Of a DNA stretch of 64,000 nt, positions 27,482-36,147 are shown one piece after another. Where the stretch lies: contig NZ_CP016953.1 of assembly GCF_001708305.1 (NCBI RefSeq), positions 261,001 to 325,000 on the forward strand, written 5' to 3'. The first letter of the stretch is position 1, and each line of letters starts with the position of its first letter. The stretch is from Streptococcus himalayensis. GTDB taxonomy: Bacteria > Bacillota > Bacilli > Lactobacillales > Streptococcaceae. Both the position numbers and the translations under genes were made by a program. The notes beneath the pieces were generated by a model. That model was not told where the DNA came from. It did not search any database and saw only the letters and a list, made by a program, of their open reading frames with translations.

Positions 27482-29054
27482 CTTCTCTCTCTACTGTATC
27501 TTTACTGTTTCCTACTGTATTTTGTTGACCTTTACTGTATAGAGCAAGCTCTATATCACTCTCTGGTGGTAATTCGCCATTGATTTCAGCAAGTTCTTTC
27601 TCCGCCTCCTCCTCTGTGATGTTGAGGGTCTTGGCAATTCCTCTTTTCTGTGTCGCAAATCCAGCCGCTACCATCTTCATCCAGTAATCAAGCTCTGCAT
27701 GTCTATCAGTAAACACCCCATCATCAAGATTGACAGAAATATCATCCAGTTCTGGGATAGTCCCCTTATAAATACCAACAGCCTTACCAAGCTCACACAT
27801 AGACACGCAAAGTTCTTTAATAGATTGCTCAACAAGTGCAACAATGCTATTTCTCATTTGGTAGGTATCAGAGTTCTCACTGACAATCTCTGTTGCTGTT
27901 TTGACCCCCTGACCGTCAAAGGTAAACATGCCGCTAGATACCCCAATCTGCATTTCAAAAAGTTTAAGCCCCTCTGAAATAGCTGAGATGTAATCTGATG
28001 ATCGAATAGGTGTTGTAAGGTCAACAATGCCCCCACTATCCATATTTCCTGCCCCAACTTGCATATACACGTTCTGCTCAATATCAAAGCGGCGTTTAAA
28101 AGTGATATTCCCTTGGTTATCCTGCACCTTTAATTGTGTGAGCTGCTCTGGCACAATCACACGCCTTTGCCCCATCTTAATCTCCCACATGAACTCATCA
28201 TAAGTACGATTGATAAAGTCAATGGTTGTCTTAGCATTATCAAAAATAGATAAGCCCAATGGGCTATTGATGTCTTTGTTATTCATGCCGGGCGTTTTTA
28301 AGTAGGTGAATAATGGGCGTGACAATCCTTGAATTGGTGTTACTGGTTGTAAGTCTGGATATAATTCATTCAAATGCACACGCTCCCCTAATGAGCTATC
28401 TGATGTTGATTTATAAAGCTCATTCGTGATACGGTATAGGCTCTTATCTTTCGTACTGCCTACTTCTTGCCCATCTGGTGTTACCCACTCATGGAACTCA
28501 ACAAGTGTATAGTACACATTCTTTCTGTTTTCTGTCTTGATTGTCTTAGTCAAGATAGCGGCACTTGATACATCCTGAGTATTGCTTTGTAATGGCAAAA
28601 ATACGGGTGCTTGAATAAATGCCACGCGGATTTTATCGCCATCAACGTAAGGCCGCATAGCAAGTCCACCAAGTGCCAAGGCACTCTCCAAATACCGTTC
28701 AAAGTTTTTATTGAACCTATCATTGCCCAGCATATCATTCAAAAACTCATTTAATGTTTCATCTTCTGCTGTGATTTCTGCTTGTTCATTGTAAACTAAG
28801 CTAGCAATCTTCTTAGCTGCTGTACGTGCGATTGGTAAATGTTGCATCTTTCTACGTTTTCTATCGCCATCTGTATTGATGTACTCAATATCATCAAACT
28901 TAGATTGATAATAGCTTAGATTGTGCTTTATCCTGCTAAATTCTGACGGTGTGACAGCTACCTTTGGATGGTCTAAGATACTGTTTAAATGTGATGTTTC
29001 CATGTTATACCTCCCACGATTAAAAAAGTCCTTTACTTTCTGTATTAAGTTCAT
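27465..29054 (-). CDS. phage portal protein
   Basis: 529 residues of the SPP1 gp6-like portal family, the dodecameric DNA gate at one capsid vertex. Typical segments are the N-terminal [12 protein letters not shown] and [17 protein letters not shown], a central [23 protein letters not shown] helix and the C-terminal acidic tail. Order terminase-portal-minor head is standard. Confidence 0.93.
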   Translation of the reverse strand: MNLIQKVKDFFNRGRYNMETSHLNSILDHPKVAVTPSEFSRIKHNLSYYQSKFDDIEYINTDGDRKRRKMQHLPIARTAAKKIASLVYNEQAEITAEDETLNEFLNDMLGNDRFNKNFERYLESALALGGLAMRPYVDGDKIRVAFIQAPVFLPLQSNTQDVSSAAILTKTIKTENRKNVYYTLVEFHEWVTPDGQEVGSTKDKSLYRITNELYKSTSDSSLGERVHLNELYPDLQPVTPIQGLSRPLFTYLKTPGMNNKDINSPLGLSIFDNAKTTIDFINRTYDEFMWEIKMGQRRVIVPEQLTQLKVQDNQGNITFKRRFDIEQNVYMQVGAGNMDSGGIVDLTTPIRSSDYISAISEGLKLFEMQIGVSSGMFTFDGQGVKTATEIVSENSDTYQMRNSIVALVEQSIKELCVSMCELGKAVGIYKGTIPELDDISVNLDDGVFTDRHAELDYWMKMVAAGFATQKRGIAKTLNITEEEAEKELAEINGELPPESDIELALYSKGQQNTVGNSKDTVEREDDAKV

Positions 29055-29065
29055 TGTTGCCCTCC

Positions 29066-30379
29066 TTATGAATGACCCACGCGTAAACCAAGTATCTTAG
29101 CATTATCTAATACAAAATACTGGGCAACATCGCATGTGTGGTCATCGTCTTTAATGACATTGGGGTTATCCGATTGGATAGTCTTTTCATCCCACCGATA
29201 CATCTTATGCTCCTCGATAAATACCTTGTTATTCTCAATATCAAAGTAATAAAAACGCCCCTCTGCCAACAGTGATTGAAAACTATCAATCATTGTCACT
29301 TTCTTTAGTTTAGCCACTGGATGCCAACGAATACCGAAATCAAGATACATCTGATTTCTCAATGCTCCCTCTGCGCTATCTATGGTGTACTGCAAAATAG
29401 GTACTTTATACTTGCTGATAACAGATTGTATAAATCTGTTAATATCCTGTGATAATTGGCTAGGGGCTTTCTTTACTGCTTGACCTGCTGGACTGTAATA
29501 CCAAGTATCAAGTAAGATTACCTTGGCTTTAGCTGTGATACCAAAAGAACAACAAGCGGTGGCTGATTGTTGGTGTCCACCATCTAGGGCAAATGAAATA
29601 CCAATAAGCCTATCATCACTTGGCAAAGCCTTGATAGCGTGAAACGTGGTCATATTATAAACATTATTTCCCAGACCAACCGCCTCACCTAAATAAAGGT
29701 AACGGTAATAATCAAAATCATTTGCCTTGATACGCTCGATGTCTGCCAGCATTTGAGGAGTAACAAAGCCTAGCTCATCATCAAGATAGGTGCTAGAGTG
29801 ACACAAATAATCATCTTGCAATTTCATTCCCTCAAACCACTCATTTATCCAACTATAAGGATTTCTTGGCGGATTATAGCTCCAATAGAATTGCACAAAG
29901 TCAGCATCAGCGTGTTTCTGCCTCATAAAGGTTACGTTGGATTGGTCAAAATCCTCTTGGCTGTGAAACTCTGCCGCCTCCTCGTACCAAACCGCAATAA
30001 TATTACCAATGTCATTTGATTTCAGCTTTTGAAAGTCATCCTGTCCATAGAAATAAAATGTTGAGCCTGTTTTTTTATGAATAATTTTGAATGGACTAAC
30101 AGTTGTTTTAAATCGACCCATAATACCAAAAATGGTTAACGCCCATTGAATTTTATTGAACACACTATCACGGATTGTATTAGCTACTTTGCGGATAATA
30201 ACCACGTTAGCTTGTTCCCCTTTTATGATGTATTTAATCATCATATAAACCAATTTAAGTGCAACAACCGATGACTTAAAAGAATTTCGCCCTCCTTTTA
30301 GAATGTTATAGGGTTTCTTAGATACCCAAACACTCTTGAAATGTGGATTGACATTATCTTGGATATTAACTATTTTCAT
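29066..30379 (-). CDS. phage terminase large subunit
   Basis: 437 residues, PBSX/XtmB-like. The ATPase has a Walker A variant GGRNSFKSS at residues 29-37 and a Walker B/catalytic carboxylate IIAVWYEEAAEF near residue 130. The C-terminal nuclease has ISFALDGGHQ and YTIDSAEGALRN acidic motifs. It translocates and cuts DNA during packaging. It overlaps the end of the small subunit gene by 14 bases. Confidence 0.94.
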   Translation of the reverse strand: MKIVNIQDNVNPHFKSVWVSKKPYNILKGGRNSFKSSVVALKLVYMMIKYIIKGEQANVVIIRKVANTIRDSVFNKIQWALTIFGIMGRFKTTVSPFKIIHKKTGSTFYFYGQDDFQKLKSNDIGNIIAVWYEEAAEFHSQEDFDQSNVTFMRQKHADADFVQFYWSYNPPRNPYSWINEWFEGMKLQDDYLCHSSTYLDDELGFVTPQMLADIERIKANDFDYYRYLYLGEAVGLGNNVYNMTTFHAIKALPSDDRLIGISFALDGGHQQSATACCSFGITAKAKVILLDTWYYSPAGQAVKKAPSQLSQDINRFIQSVISKYKVPILQYTIDSAEGALRNQMYLDFGIRWHPVAKLKKVTMIDSFQSLLAEGRFYYFDIENNKVFIEEHKMYRWDEKTIQSDNPNVIKDDDHTCDVAQYFVLDNAKILGLRVGHS

Positions 30380-30809
30380 CTTCTGCCTCCCATCTATCAG
30401 CCACTATTATTTTTTCATCCTCAACTAAGCTGATACTCTCACGCTCCTTGTTATCCAACTTGAGCGATTTGATACGCTCTCTTTGTTCCTGGATGTCGTA
30501 CTTATCTTTGGTGTTAGTTAGCTTAATGATGTTCTCTGTGGCTTTCTGATTGCCCTTCACAGCCTGTTGAAACGTGGCAAATGCTAGTAAGGCCTCATTA
30601 CTAGCATCCATACCCATATCTTCTAGCTGCTTTTTAATATTCTTGTCTGTGACATCTAATGCTAGTAAGGTCTCCATTGCTTTTTTGAGGTCTGCTTTTT
30701 TTCGTCTGGCTTTACCTGATGCCTTACCGCCTTTAGAACCAAGTTTCCTAGCTTCGTCCTTGCTTCGTTGGCTCATCGGCTTTAAATTCTCTGTTCCATC
30801 TCTCGGCAA
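30366..30809 (-). CDS. phage terminase small subunit-like protein
   Basis: 147 residues with a very basic N-terminus (ARKLGSKGGKASGKARRKKADLKKAM) and a helical middle (NEALLAFATFQQAVKGNQKA). The start is a TTG at 30807-30809 with GGAGG eight bases upstream; no ATG fits. Position before the large subunit gives the function. It is the first gene of late promoter 3. Confidence 0.78.
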   Translation of the reverse strand: MPRDGTENLKPMSQRSKDEARKLGSKGGKASGKARRKKADLKKAMETLLALDVTDKNIKKQLEDMGMDASNEALLAFATFQQAVKGNQKATENIIKLTNTKDKYDIQEQRERIKSLKLDNKERESISLVEDEKIIVADRWEAEDENS

Positions 30810-30862
30810 TTTATGACCTCCTTTCCAACAAAAAAATCACAAGTATTACTACTCATGATTTC

Positions 30863-30895
30863 AGTATAGGTTATAAAAAAGGGGTATTTTTACGG
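30863..30895 (-). promoter_or_regulatory. phage late promoter 3
   Basis: Box CCGTAAAAATACCC (complement of 30882-30895) with -10 TATACT (30863-30868), again 27 bases from box start to -10 start. It lies between the terminator at 30914 and the terminase small subunit gene. Confidence 0.68.
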
Positions 30896-30913
30896 ATTTT
30901 TTCCACATAAAAC

Positions 30914-31003
30914 AAAAAAGCACCCGTTGGGGGTGCTGTAATAAATAGGCGAACGGACTCCAACCGCCATCTTGATAATAGAACCTGCTTCCCTTTCATT
31001 ATA
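30914..31003 (-). ncRNA. structured transcript or cos-like region before the terminase genes
   Basis: A -10 TATAAT (complement of 30998-31003) is followed by about 80 bases containing a GGCG/CGCC hairpin and ending in a terminator (GCACCC-CCAAC-GGGTGC, then TTTTTTG) at 30914-30936. A 41-codon frame (MAYLYNEREAGSIIKMAVG) runs through the terminator and is probably not a gene. The position just before terminase also suits a cos or pac site. Confidence 0.45.
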
Positions 31004-31092
31004 CAAGTAAGCCATTACCCCACTAAAATACAAACCAGTTCCATCAGTGTTAACGTGTACTATACCATGTTTTAGCGTTTTAAACTACTTTC

Positions 31093-31488
31093 CTATTTCT
31101 TACCTCTATTATACCAAGAATTTACAGCTTTAACAACTATTCTTATATCTTTTTTAGATAGTCCAGTTGTTCCTAATTCATCATGATTATATCCTTTATG
31201 GGTATGTGGCAGAGTTCGGATACCATTAACCAAATGTACTCTACCCTCAAGGTCAATCTGCTTATTTCTTTTGTTGCTACTGTCATAAAATGTCAGAGAT
31301 TTTAAAGCACCAGTTTCACTTATTGTGCCATAAATTCGCCCTTTAGTCATTGTCTCCATAGGAGTTTTAGCATTACCGCCCTTATATCTAACAAATTTTA
31401 TATTTCCATCGATATGCAAAGTTTCATACTCTGTACCGTATTTCTTCCCCTGTTTGCTCATTCCAGAGCTTGCCCCTCTGCCACCCAT
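31093..31488 (-). CDS. phage protein with MGGRGASSG N-terminus
   Basis: 131 residues. The opening MGGRGASSGMSKQGKKYGTEYETL is a recurring leader of small phage proteins. The C-terminal half (HLVNGIRTLPHTHKGYNHDELGTTGLSKKDI) has several conserved-looking His residues and a basic end WYNRGKK, suggesting a nuclease or effector-like domain. It shares only the MGGRGA leader with the next gene upstream. Function unknown. Confidence 0.7.
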   Translation of the reverse strand: MGGRGASSGMSKQGKKYGTEYETLHIDGNIKFVRYKGGNAKTPMETMTKGRIYGTISETGALKSLTFYDSSNKRNKQIDLEGRVHLVNGIRTLPHTHKGYNHDELGTTGLSKKDIRIVVKAVNSWYNRGKK

Positions 31489-31518
31489 GTATTACACCTC
31501 TTTCAATGTTTACAAGAA

Positions 31519-31917
31519 TTACCACCAATACCAATTAGAATCCTTCATTTGAGAAAGTATCTTTGTATTGTGTGTTCGAGCATATGCTTTTACAATACCT
31601 AATTGCTCTAGTGGAGATTTATTATTAAGGTTTCTATGACCTTGTTTGTCTGCCCACTTAGCTATTGTGTAAGGCTCAAAAATATCACCGTGTACCCCAT
31701 CAGCAAGATTTCTTTCAATTTTAGAAATAAAACGCTTAGAGTTTCTAGGAATATTCTCTTTCCGGTATTGTGCATCTCTAAATCTTTTATTTTCACCAGA
31801 TCTATCAAAAAGGTTACTGTTAGATTTACTAGAATCCCCTGTCTTACCTTGCTTAATAGCTTGCCTTAATTTAGCGATTGCACTTGTATTTTTTAACTTT
31901 GCTCCACGTCCACCCAT
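31519..31917 (-). CDS. phage protein with MGGRGA N-terminus
   Basis: 132 residues: MGGRGAKLKNTSAIAKLRQAI, a basic middle (RFRDAQYRKENIPRNSKRF) and a Trp-rich end DSNWYWW. Apart from the first six residues it does not resemble its neighbour at 31093. Its ATG is coupled to the stop of the ParB-like gene by a one-base overlap. Function unknown. Confidence 0.7.
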   Translation of the reverse strand: MGGRGAKLKNTSAIAKLRQAIKQGKTGDSSKSNSNLFDRSGENKRFRDAQYRKENIPRNSKRFISKIERNLADGVHGDIFEPYTIAKWADKQGHRNLNNKSPLEQLGIVKAYARTHNTKILSQMKDSNWYWW

Positions 31918-33014
31918 TATTTCTTACCTCCTTGTTTCATTCGTTCCGTTGTTGCATTGTCAAAATAAAGTACCTCGACATCTTGATAATCATAATCAAC
32001 CTTACCACCATAAACTAATAAACGTTTAGGGGATAATCGTTTCATCATTTCATCAACTCCTTTTCTCCAAATATCTAATTGTTCCTTATTTTGCTTAACT
32101 CCGATAGTGCTAATCGCTAACGTTCCATTTGAGGGCAAACCATCAAAGCAAAAATCAAAACTATTCTCATAAGCCCATGATACCGTTGGAATAACTGTAA
32201 TACCCCAATCTTGCATTATCTGGCCAATCAATCGTGAGCGGTAAATATTCCAGACCTGCATAGCAACTGGCATATCTAAGTAAAGGCTAAAATCTGGTGT
32301 TAACACGCAAGGGAAAGATGTTAACTTTTCAATGTAAAAATCTGGACGTTGCCAAACTCGTTCAAATTGGTAATCATCTAGGAAAAAATGCACTCCCGCC
32401 GTGTAATCTGGCTTATTGAGGATATAGTTGAAACCTTGCAAGGTGCGTGGTATATGGTCAACTGGCTCAAGGGTAGGCATGTTGTACTGACCTGAGGTGC
32501 GTGTCTCATCGTAATCATATAAATTGTACTGATTGATGGTGGTCTGCCTGTGAAATTCCTTGTTGCTATCCTCGACATCCTCGTCATCGTTGGGTAATTC
32601 CTCATCAACGGCATCTGTGCCAAAGTCTAGCCCTGCTATTTCTAACTCAAAGCCAAACTGTGACATGTCAATGGTTTCAAACTCTCCCATCTCGATAGTC
32701 AAAAGTTCTTTATCCCATGTTGAATATTCTGCTACTCTATTATCAGCTAGCCTATATGCCTTTATCTGCTCCTCTGTGAGATTTACTGCATGAGCTACTG
32801 GTATTTTATCAATTCCTAAAGAAAGCGCCGCTTTGAGCCTCGTATGACCTGTGATAATGATATTGTTATCATCAACTAAGATTGGTTGCTGAAAACCAAA
32901 AGCCTTGATTGAGGCTGCCACCTTTTCTGTCGCCTCACCGTCATTATGTCTGGCGTTTCTGTGGTATGGTTTTATAGATCTTATATCCACATATTTAATA
33001 CTGAGATTATCCAT
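31917..33014 (-). CDS. ParB-like nuclease domain and DUF4417 fusion protein
   Basis: 365 residues. The N-terminal 120 form a ParB/sulfiredoxin-type domain (IKPYHRNARHNDGEATEKVAAS, IIITGHTRLKAALSLG, ADNRVAEYS). Residues about 190-350 match DUF4417 (PDFSLYLDMPVAMQVWNIYRSR, VSWAYENSFDFCFDGLP). Proteins of this kind sit beside methyltransferases and terminase genes in phages; they may act on DNA during packaging or modification. First gene behind late promoter 4. Confidence 0.83.
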   Translation of the reverse strand: MDNLSIKYVDIRSIKPYHRNARHNDGEATEKVAASIKAFGFQQPILVDDNNIIITGHTRLKAALSLGIDKIPVAHAVNLTEEQIKAYRLADNRVAEYSTWDKELLTIEMGEFETIDMSQFGFELEIAGLDFGTDAVDEELPNDDEDVEDSNKEFHRQTTINQYNLYDYDETRTSGQYNMPTLEPVDHIPRTLQGFNYILNKPDYTAGVHFFLDDYQFERVWQRPDFYIEKLTSFPCVLTPDFSLYLDMPVAMQVWNIYRSRLIGQIMQDWGITVIPTVSWAYENSFDFCFDGLPSNGTLAISTIGVKQNKEQLDIWRKGVDEMMKRLSPKRLLVYGGKVDYDYQDVEVLYFDNATTERMKQGGKK

Positions 33015-33048
33015 GTTATCCCCCTAATAAAAAAACCTATGTACCCTG

Positions 33049-33081
33049 ATTATAGATACATAGGTTAGGGTCTTTTTACGG
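33049..33081 (-). promoter_or_regulatory. phage late promoter 4
   Basis: Box CCGTAAAAAGACCC (complement of 33068-33081) with a perfect -10 TATAAT (33049-33054). It abuts the stop codon of the late regulator gene at 33082 and precedes the ParB-like gene. Confidence 0.7.
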
Positions 33082-33462
33082 TTATTTCCCTAACGGAATA
33101 TGTTTATAAGTAGAAATAAAGTAATCATCAAACCACTTATTGATATAAGAGTAAGCTGGGCTAGAGCTTAGATAAAGAATCTTTTGACAAGCACCGATTA
33201 CATTGATGTTCTCGTAAACATAAACCTCTTTTATCGCTTTCAACATCTTTTGGTCTGATTTTTGGATGTACTCATCTGTGACTGTTTTCAGATTAACCAA
33301 AAATATAGACTGCTCAATATTATTTTTTAAGAAAGCCTCATGTATCTTTTGCTCTAGTATTGTTCTTTGTGGATTTCTCTTATCCCTCAAAAAATACCAC
33401 TTGAGCCAATTGATTTCTTTACGGTGGATAACCGATAGGCGCTCTATTTTCTTTTTGGTCAT
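33082..33462 (-). CDS. phage late transcriptional activator candidate (DUF722/ArpU-like)
   Basis: 126 residues. The pattern of an N-terminal basic region (TKKKIERLSVIHRKEINWLKWYFLRDKR) and a C-terminal VIGACQKILYLSSSPAYSYINKWFDDYF segment resembles the RinA/ArpU/DUF722 regulators that switch on late genes in Gram-positive phages. It lies exactly at the junction of early and late genes. It probably binds the CCGTAAAAAnnCCC boxes; that link is inference. Confidence 0.72.
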   Translation of the reverse strand: MTKKKIERLSVIHRKEINWLKWYFLRDKRNPQRTILEQKIHEAFLKNNIEQSIFLVNLKTVTDEYIQKSDQKMLKAIKEVYVYENINVIGACQKILYLSSSPAYSYINKWFDDYFISTYKHIPLGK

Positions 33463-33465
33463 AAT

Positions 33466-33579
33466 TTACAATTCATCCAATCTAAAATAATCTATCAATT
33501 CCTCTTTCAGCTCATCAAAGGTATTGCAAGGTTCAGCCATATCAGAAACATCACACATTGTACTCTCTTTATTCAACAT
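33466..33579 (-). CDS. small acidic phage protein
   Basis: 37 residues, MLNKESTMCDVSDMAEPCNTF followed by DELKEELIDYFRLDEL. Only a weak ribosome binding site is seen. It ends just before the start of the late regulator. Function unknown. Confidence 0.45.
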   Translation of the reverse strand: MLNKESTMCDVSDMAEPCNTFDELKEELIDYFRLDEL

Positions 33580-33595
33580 GTTTTCTTCTACAGCA

Positions 33596-33916
33596 TCAAC
33601 TTCCCCTTTTCTTCAAATACTCTGGGGCATCGTCTCCGACTTTTATACTATCGTACTGCTCCTTGGTAACAAGAAACTTACCATAAGCTCCAATTGTGAT
33701 AGTATAATGACCTTCAATAATCTGCTTACCTGTCACCTTTCCCACACTATCCATTAGGCCACCACGATTGTCCACATTATAGACAATCACTTTAGAACGC
33801 TCCAATTTTTTATCTAGCTGCTCCATTTTGTATAGGATAAGAACAGGCATTATTAGAATGGAGAAGATGATATAAGTATTTGTAAAAGTTGTTAGAACTG
33901 ATTTTATTTTCTTCAC
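33596..33916 (-). CDS. phage membrane protein, DUF1372 family
   Basis: 106 residues from a GTG start at 33914-33916. One membrane segment covers residues about 15-30 (IIFSILIMPVLILY). A small soluble domain follows with KVIVYNVDNRGGLMDSVGKVTGK and a YTITIGAYGKFLVTKEQYD segment, the DUF1372 signature of streptococcal phages. Function unknown. Confidence 0.8.
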   Translation of the reverse strand: MKKIKSVLTTFTNTYIIFSILIMPVLILYKMEQLDKKLERSKVIVYNVDNRGGLMDSVGKVTGKQIIEGHYTITIGAYGKFLVTKEQYDSIKVGDDAPEYLKKRGS

Positions 33917-33917
33917 T

Positions 33918-34094
33918 CTACCCTCCTATCAATCTATAAACTGCATAAAGCAAAATTAGAATATAAGCATCAACCAGGAGCCATGCAATCTTTTCTACTC
34001 TGTTGGCCTTAAAGGACTGCTTATCAGCATAACCTATGATAAGAGATAAAAACAAACAAGCACTGATTAAGACAAGTTTTAAAAATAGCTGCAT
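33918..34094 (-). CDS. small phage membrane protein
   Basis: 58 residues with two hydrophobic segments: MQLFLKLVLISACLFLSLII and WLLVDAYILILLYAVYRLI. A GGAGTGAT ribosome binding site precedes the ATG, which lies directly behind the previous stop codon. Function unknown. Confidence 0.7.
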   Translation of the reverse strand: MQLFLKLVLISACLFLSLIIGYADKQSFKANRVEKIAWLLVDAYILILLYAVYRLIGG

Positions 34095-34095
34095 A

Positions 34096-34410
34096 TCACT
34101 CCTCCATCAATCCCTGACCGATTTTTTGGAGCAATCCCCAAAATTTCTTATTAAAATCGCCATCCTCCTTTTCATCCTCATCATCTTTAAAGACTTTTTC
34201 AAGAGCCTCAGTCTCTGATTTACCTTGTAAAATATCAATCAAGGCATGTGAAATGTTGTGAGTAAAATTGGCTAGTACAAAACACTCCTCATCTTTTACA
34301 ATAAGGCTCTCAACCATCGCCTTTGTTGCTGTTTGATGCAATTCATCCGTAAATTTTTTCAAGTTGTCCACAATCGTTTCAGATGCTACTGTATTTTTGG
34401 TTTTAGTCAT
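34096..34410 (-). CDS. phage protein of unknown function
   Basis: 104 residues, MTKTKNTVASETIVDNLKKF, predicted helical with an acidic run (KDDEDEKEDGDF) before a short C-terminal helix. GGAGG precedes the start. No family recognised. It follows the broken methyltransferase gene in the same direction. Confidence 0.65.
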   Translation of the reverse strand: MTKTKNTVASETIVDNLKKFTDELHQTATKAMVESLIVKDEECFVLANFTHNISHALIDILQGKSETEALEKVFKDDEDEKEDGDFNKKFWGLLQKIGQGLMEE

Positions 34411-34460
34411 TGTCTATTTCCTCCAAAAAATCAAAAATTGTTGTTTGATAGTCATTAGTT

Positions 34461-35209
34461 TTAAAATAAGCTGGGTTGGTAGCTTGATAACATTTGCTCC
34501 TTAGCCTTTTTATAAAAATCTTTCTTAATTTCAAAGCCATAAGCATCACGATTCATCTCAATAGCAGCCCTTAAAGTTGAACCACTACCTGCTACTGGAT
34601 CGATAACAACATCACCCTCATCTGTAAAAATTTCAATCATCTTTTTAGAACAGGGATAGGTTTTTGTGTTGGGTGAATGACTGAGTAGGAGCTGTCCTTT
34701 TCCCATGGTGCATGATTGAGTATCATTGCACCTCCATTGTTGAATTTCGGCAACTTGTCACGATACAACACAGTCGCTTCTTCAACAGCACCAACTATCT
34801 TCATGTTAGCTTTCAGCACTTGTGGACTAGATTTCTTTGTGAAATAAAGTGGATAAGCATTGCCGAATCCATGTCTCTTTCCACATTCTATGACCATATT
34901 ACGTTGCTGCCAAGCATGAAAAACAATCATAGCTGGGGCTTTGCCCTTTTCTTTTGGCTCTTTCTTCAAAAGGCGACTACAAAAATCAAAGAAATTATTG
35001 ATTTTAAAATCATTGTCTGTATCAAAAAATGATTTTCCCGCTAACTTACTTTCTCCGTTAGCATTATCCCCATCTTTATACCAGCGTGGGTCACTCGCAT
35101 AGGCGTTATTTCCTAAATTATACGGAATATCCGCTATGATAAGCTGTGCCCTCGGTATGTTATACCTCTTGGAGTTCTCAAAATGGTCGTTTATAAGCTC
35201 AAATTTCAC
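34461..35209 (-). pseudogene. DNA methyltransferase, frameshifted
   Basis: Two frames together give one N4/N6 amino-methyltransferase. The first (34637-35209, GTG start behind GGAGG) carries IIADIPYNLG, a DPPY-type catalytic motif (here DIPY), and ends HPTQKPIPVLKR. The second frame continues MIEIFTDEGDVVIDPVAGSGSTLRAA, the SAM-binding FxGxG motif (here VAGSG), to about 34461. The break is in a run of five As near 34650; one more A would join the frames. It may be inactive, a sequencing error, or phase variable. Confidence 0.85.
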
Positions 35210-35220
35210 TCATGACCTCC

Positions 35221-35655
35221 TCATTTCAAAAAACTTTGCAACTGCTGCAAGCGTTTCTGATTTTCTAACAACTCTTTATAAACTTCTGCCCTGATAAGAA
35301 TATAGCCTGTTAAGTCACGACCTATCAGAGCATCATCGACAAATAGCTCTAGCTGTTCTGACGAGCTATCCATTTTGACACTTTCAAAGCACTCTTTTTG
35401 CTCTGTGTCCTTTTTCTTCTTGGTGAAAGTGTTAGCAATTACCTCAATCTTTGTTTCATCATTCAAAAACGCTGAAACTTGGGTTTTTAGAGCATCTGCC
35501 AGGGCATCAATCTCACCAATGGTGGGTGTTGTAACGTTTCTTTCAATGTCACTTACCCGATTTTGAGATATACCAACCATAGGAGCAAGATCATACTGCG
35601 TAAGTCCTGCCTCTTTACGGATAGTACGCATTTTGGCACCGTCAAAAACTTTCAT
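35221..35655 (-). CDS. phage XRE-family regulator
   Basis: 144 residues from the ATG at 35653-35655 behind AAGAGG. The helix-turn-helix covers residues about 8-60 (MRTIRKEAGLTQYDLAPMVGISQNRVSDIERN). The C-terminal half is helical with a KELLENQKRLQQLQSFL end. Its ATGA start overlaps the stop of the preceding gene. It lies within the early operon and may regulate middle genes. Confidence 0.83.
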   Translation of the reverse strand: MKVFDGAKMRTIRKEAGLTQYDLAPMVGISQNRVSDIERNVTTPTIGEIDALADALKTQVSAFLNDETKIEVIANTFTKKKKDTEQKECFESVKMDSSSEQLELFVDDALIGRDLTGYILIRAEVYKELLENQKRLQQLQSFLK

Positions 35656-35855
35656 TTGAATACCTCTTGACCATTCTGTAACCAATTATTCTTCACTACA
35701 TGCTGAGCAATTTTCACTTGCGTATCTGGTTGCTGATAATAGCTCACTTTTTCCTTGTACTGTCTAATTTTCTCCTTAGCATGGGCTGTCACAAAACCTG
35801 CCCAGCAGGCAAATACTCCTGCTACCACTGTTAAAATCATTTCATTGTATGTCAT
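35652..35855 (-). CDS. small phage membrane protein
   Basis: 67 residues with one N-terminal membrane segment (ILTVVAGVFACWAGFVTAHA) and a charged cytoplasmic-type tail (KEKIRQYKEKVSYYQQ). Start ATG at 35853-35855 behind GAGGAG. Coupled to both neighbours by start/stop overlap. Function unknown. Confidence 0.7.
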   Translation of the reverse strand: MTYNEMILTVVAGVFACWAGFVTAHAKEKIRQYKEKVSYYQQPDTQVKIAQHVVKNNWLQNGQEVFK

Positions 35856-35856
35856 A

Positions 35857-36132
35857 TTACTCTCCTCTAGTCTTAATTTTATAAGGAATATTCGATGGCA
35901 ATCCACCAAACACATCTTCAAATTCTTTGTTAATCCTACGAATATTGAAAGGCTCATAAGCGTAGAAATAATATCCATACTCATCAAGTTCACCCTCAAT
36001 ACCAGTTGCCCAGCTCAAAAATACTGGTTGTTTGCACGTTGGGCAACTGATAGCTTTTTTGTATGGTGCTGTTTTTAAAATCTTACAAAATCCACAATAC
36101 GGACATTGCAAGTCAACTTTTACTCTGTTCAT
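35857..36132 (-). CDS. phage zinc-ribbon protein
   Basis: 91 residues. Two CxxC pairs (CPYCGFC near residue 10 and CPTCKQ near residue 31) form a zinc ribbon. The rest, GELDEYGYYFYAYEPFNIRRINKEF, shows no known domain. It stands between ssb and the small membrane protein gene. Function unknown. Confidence 0.75.
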   Translation of the reverse strand: MNRVKVDLQCPYCGFCKILKTAPYKKAISCPTCKQPVFLSWATGIEGELDEYGYYFYAYEPFNIRRINKEFEDVFGGLPSNIPYKIKTRGE

Positions 36133-36147
36133 CTAATCACTCCTATC

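Noticed and set aside
30914..31036. 41-codon gene MAYLYNEREAGSII
   Set aside because: It has no ribosome binding site and runs through a terminator.
34640..34665. Programmed -1 frameshift producing the whole methyltransferase
   Set aside because: The A-run does not form a canonical slippery heptamer in the zero frame and no strong downstream structure was seen; frameshift mutation or phase variation is simpler.
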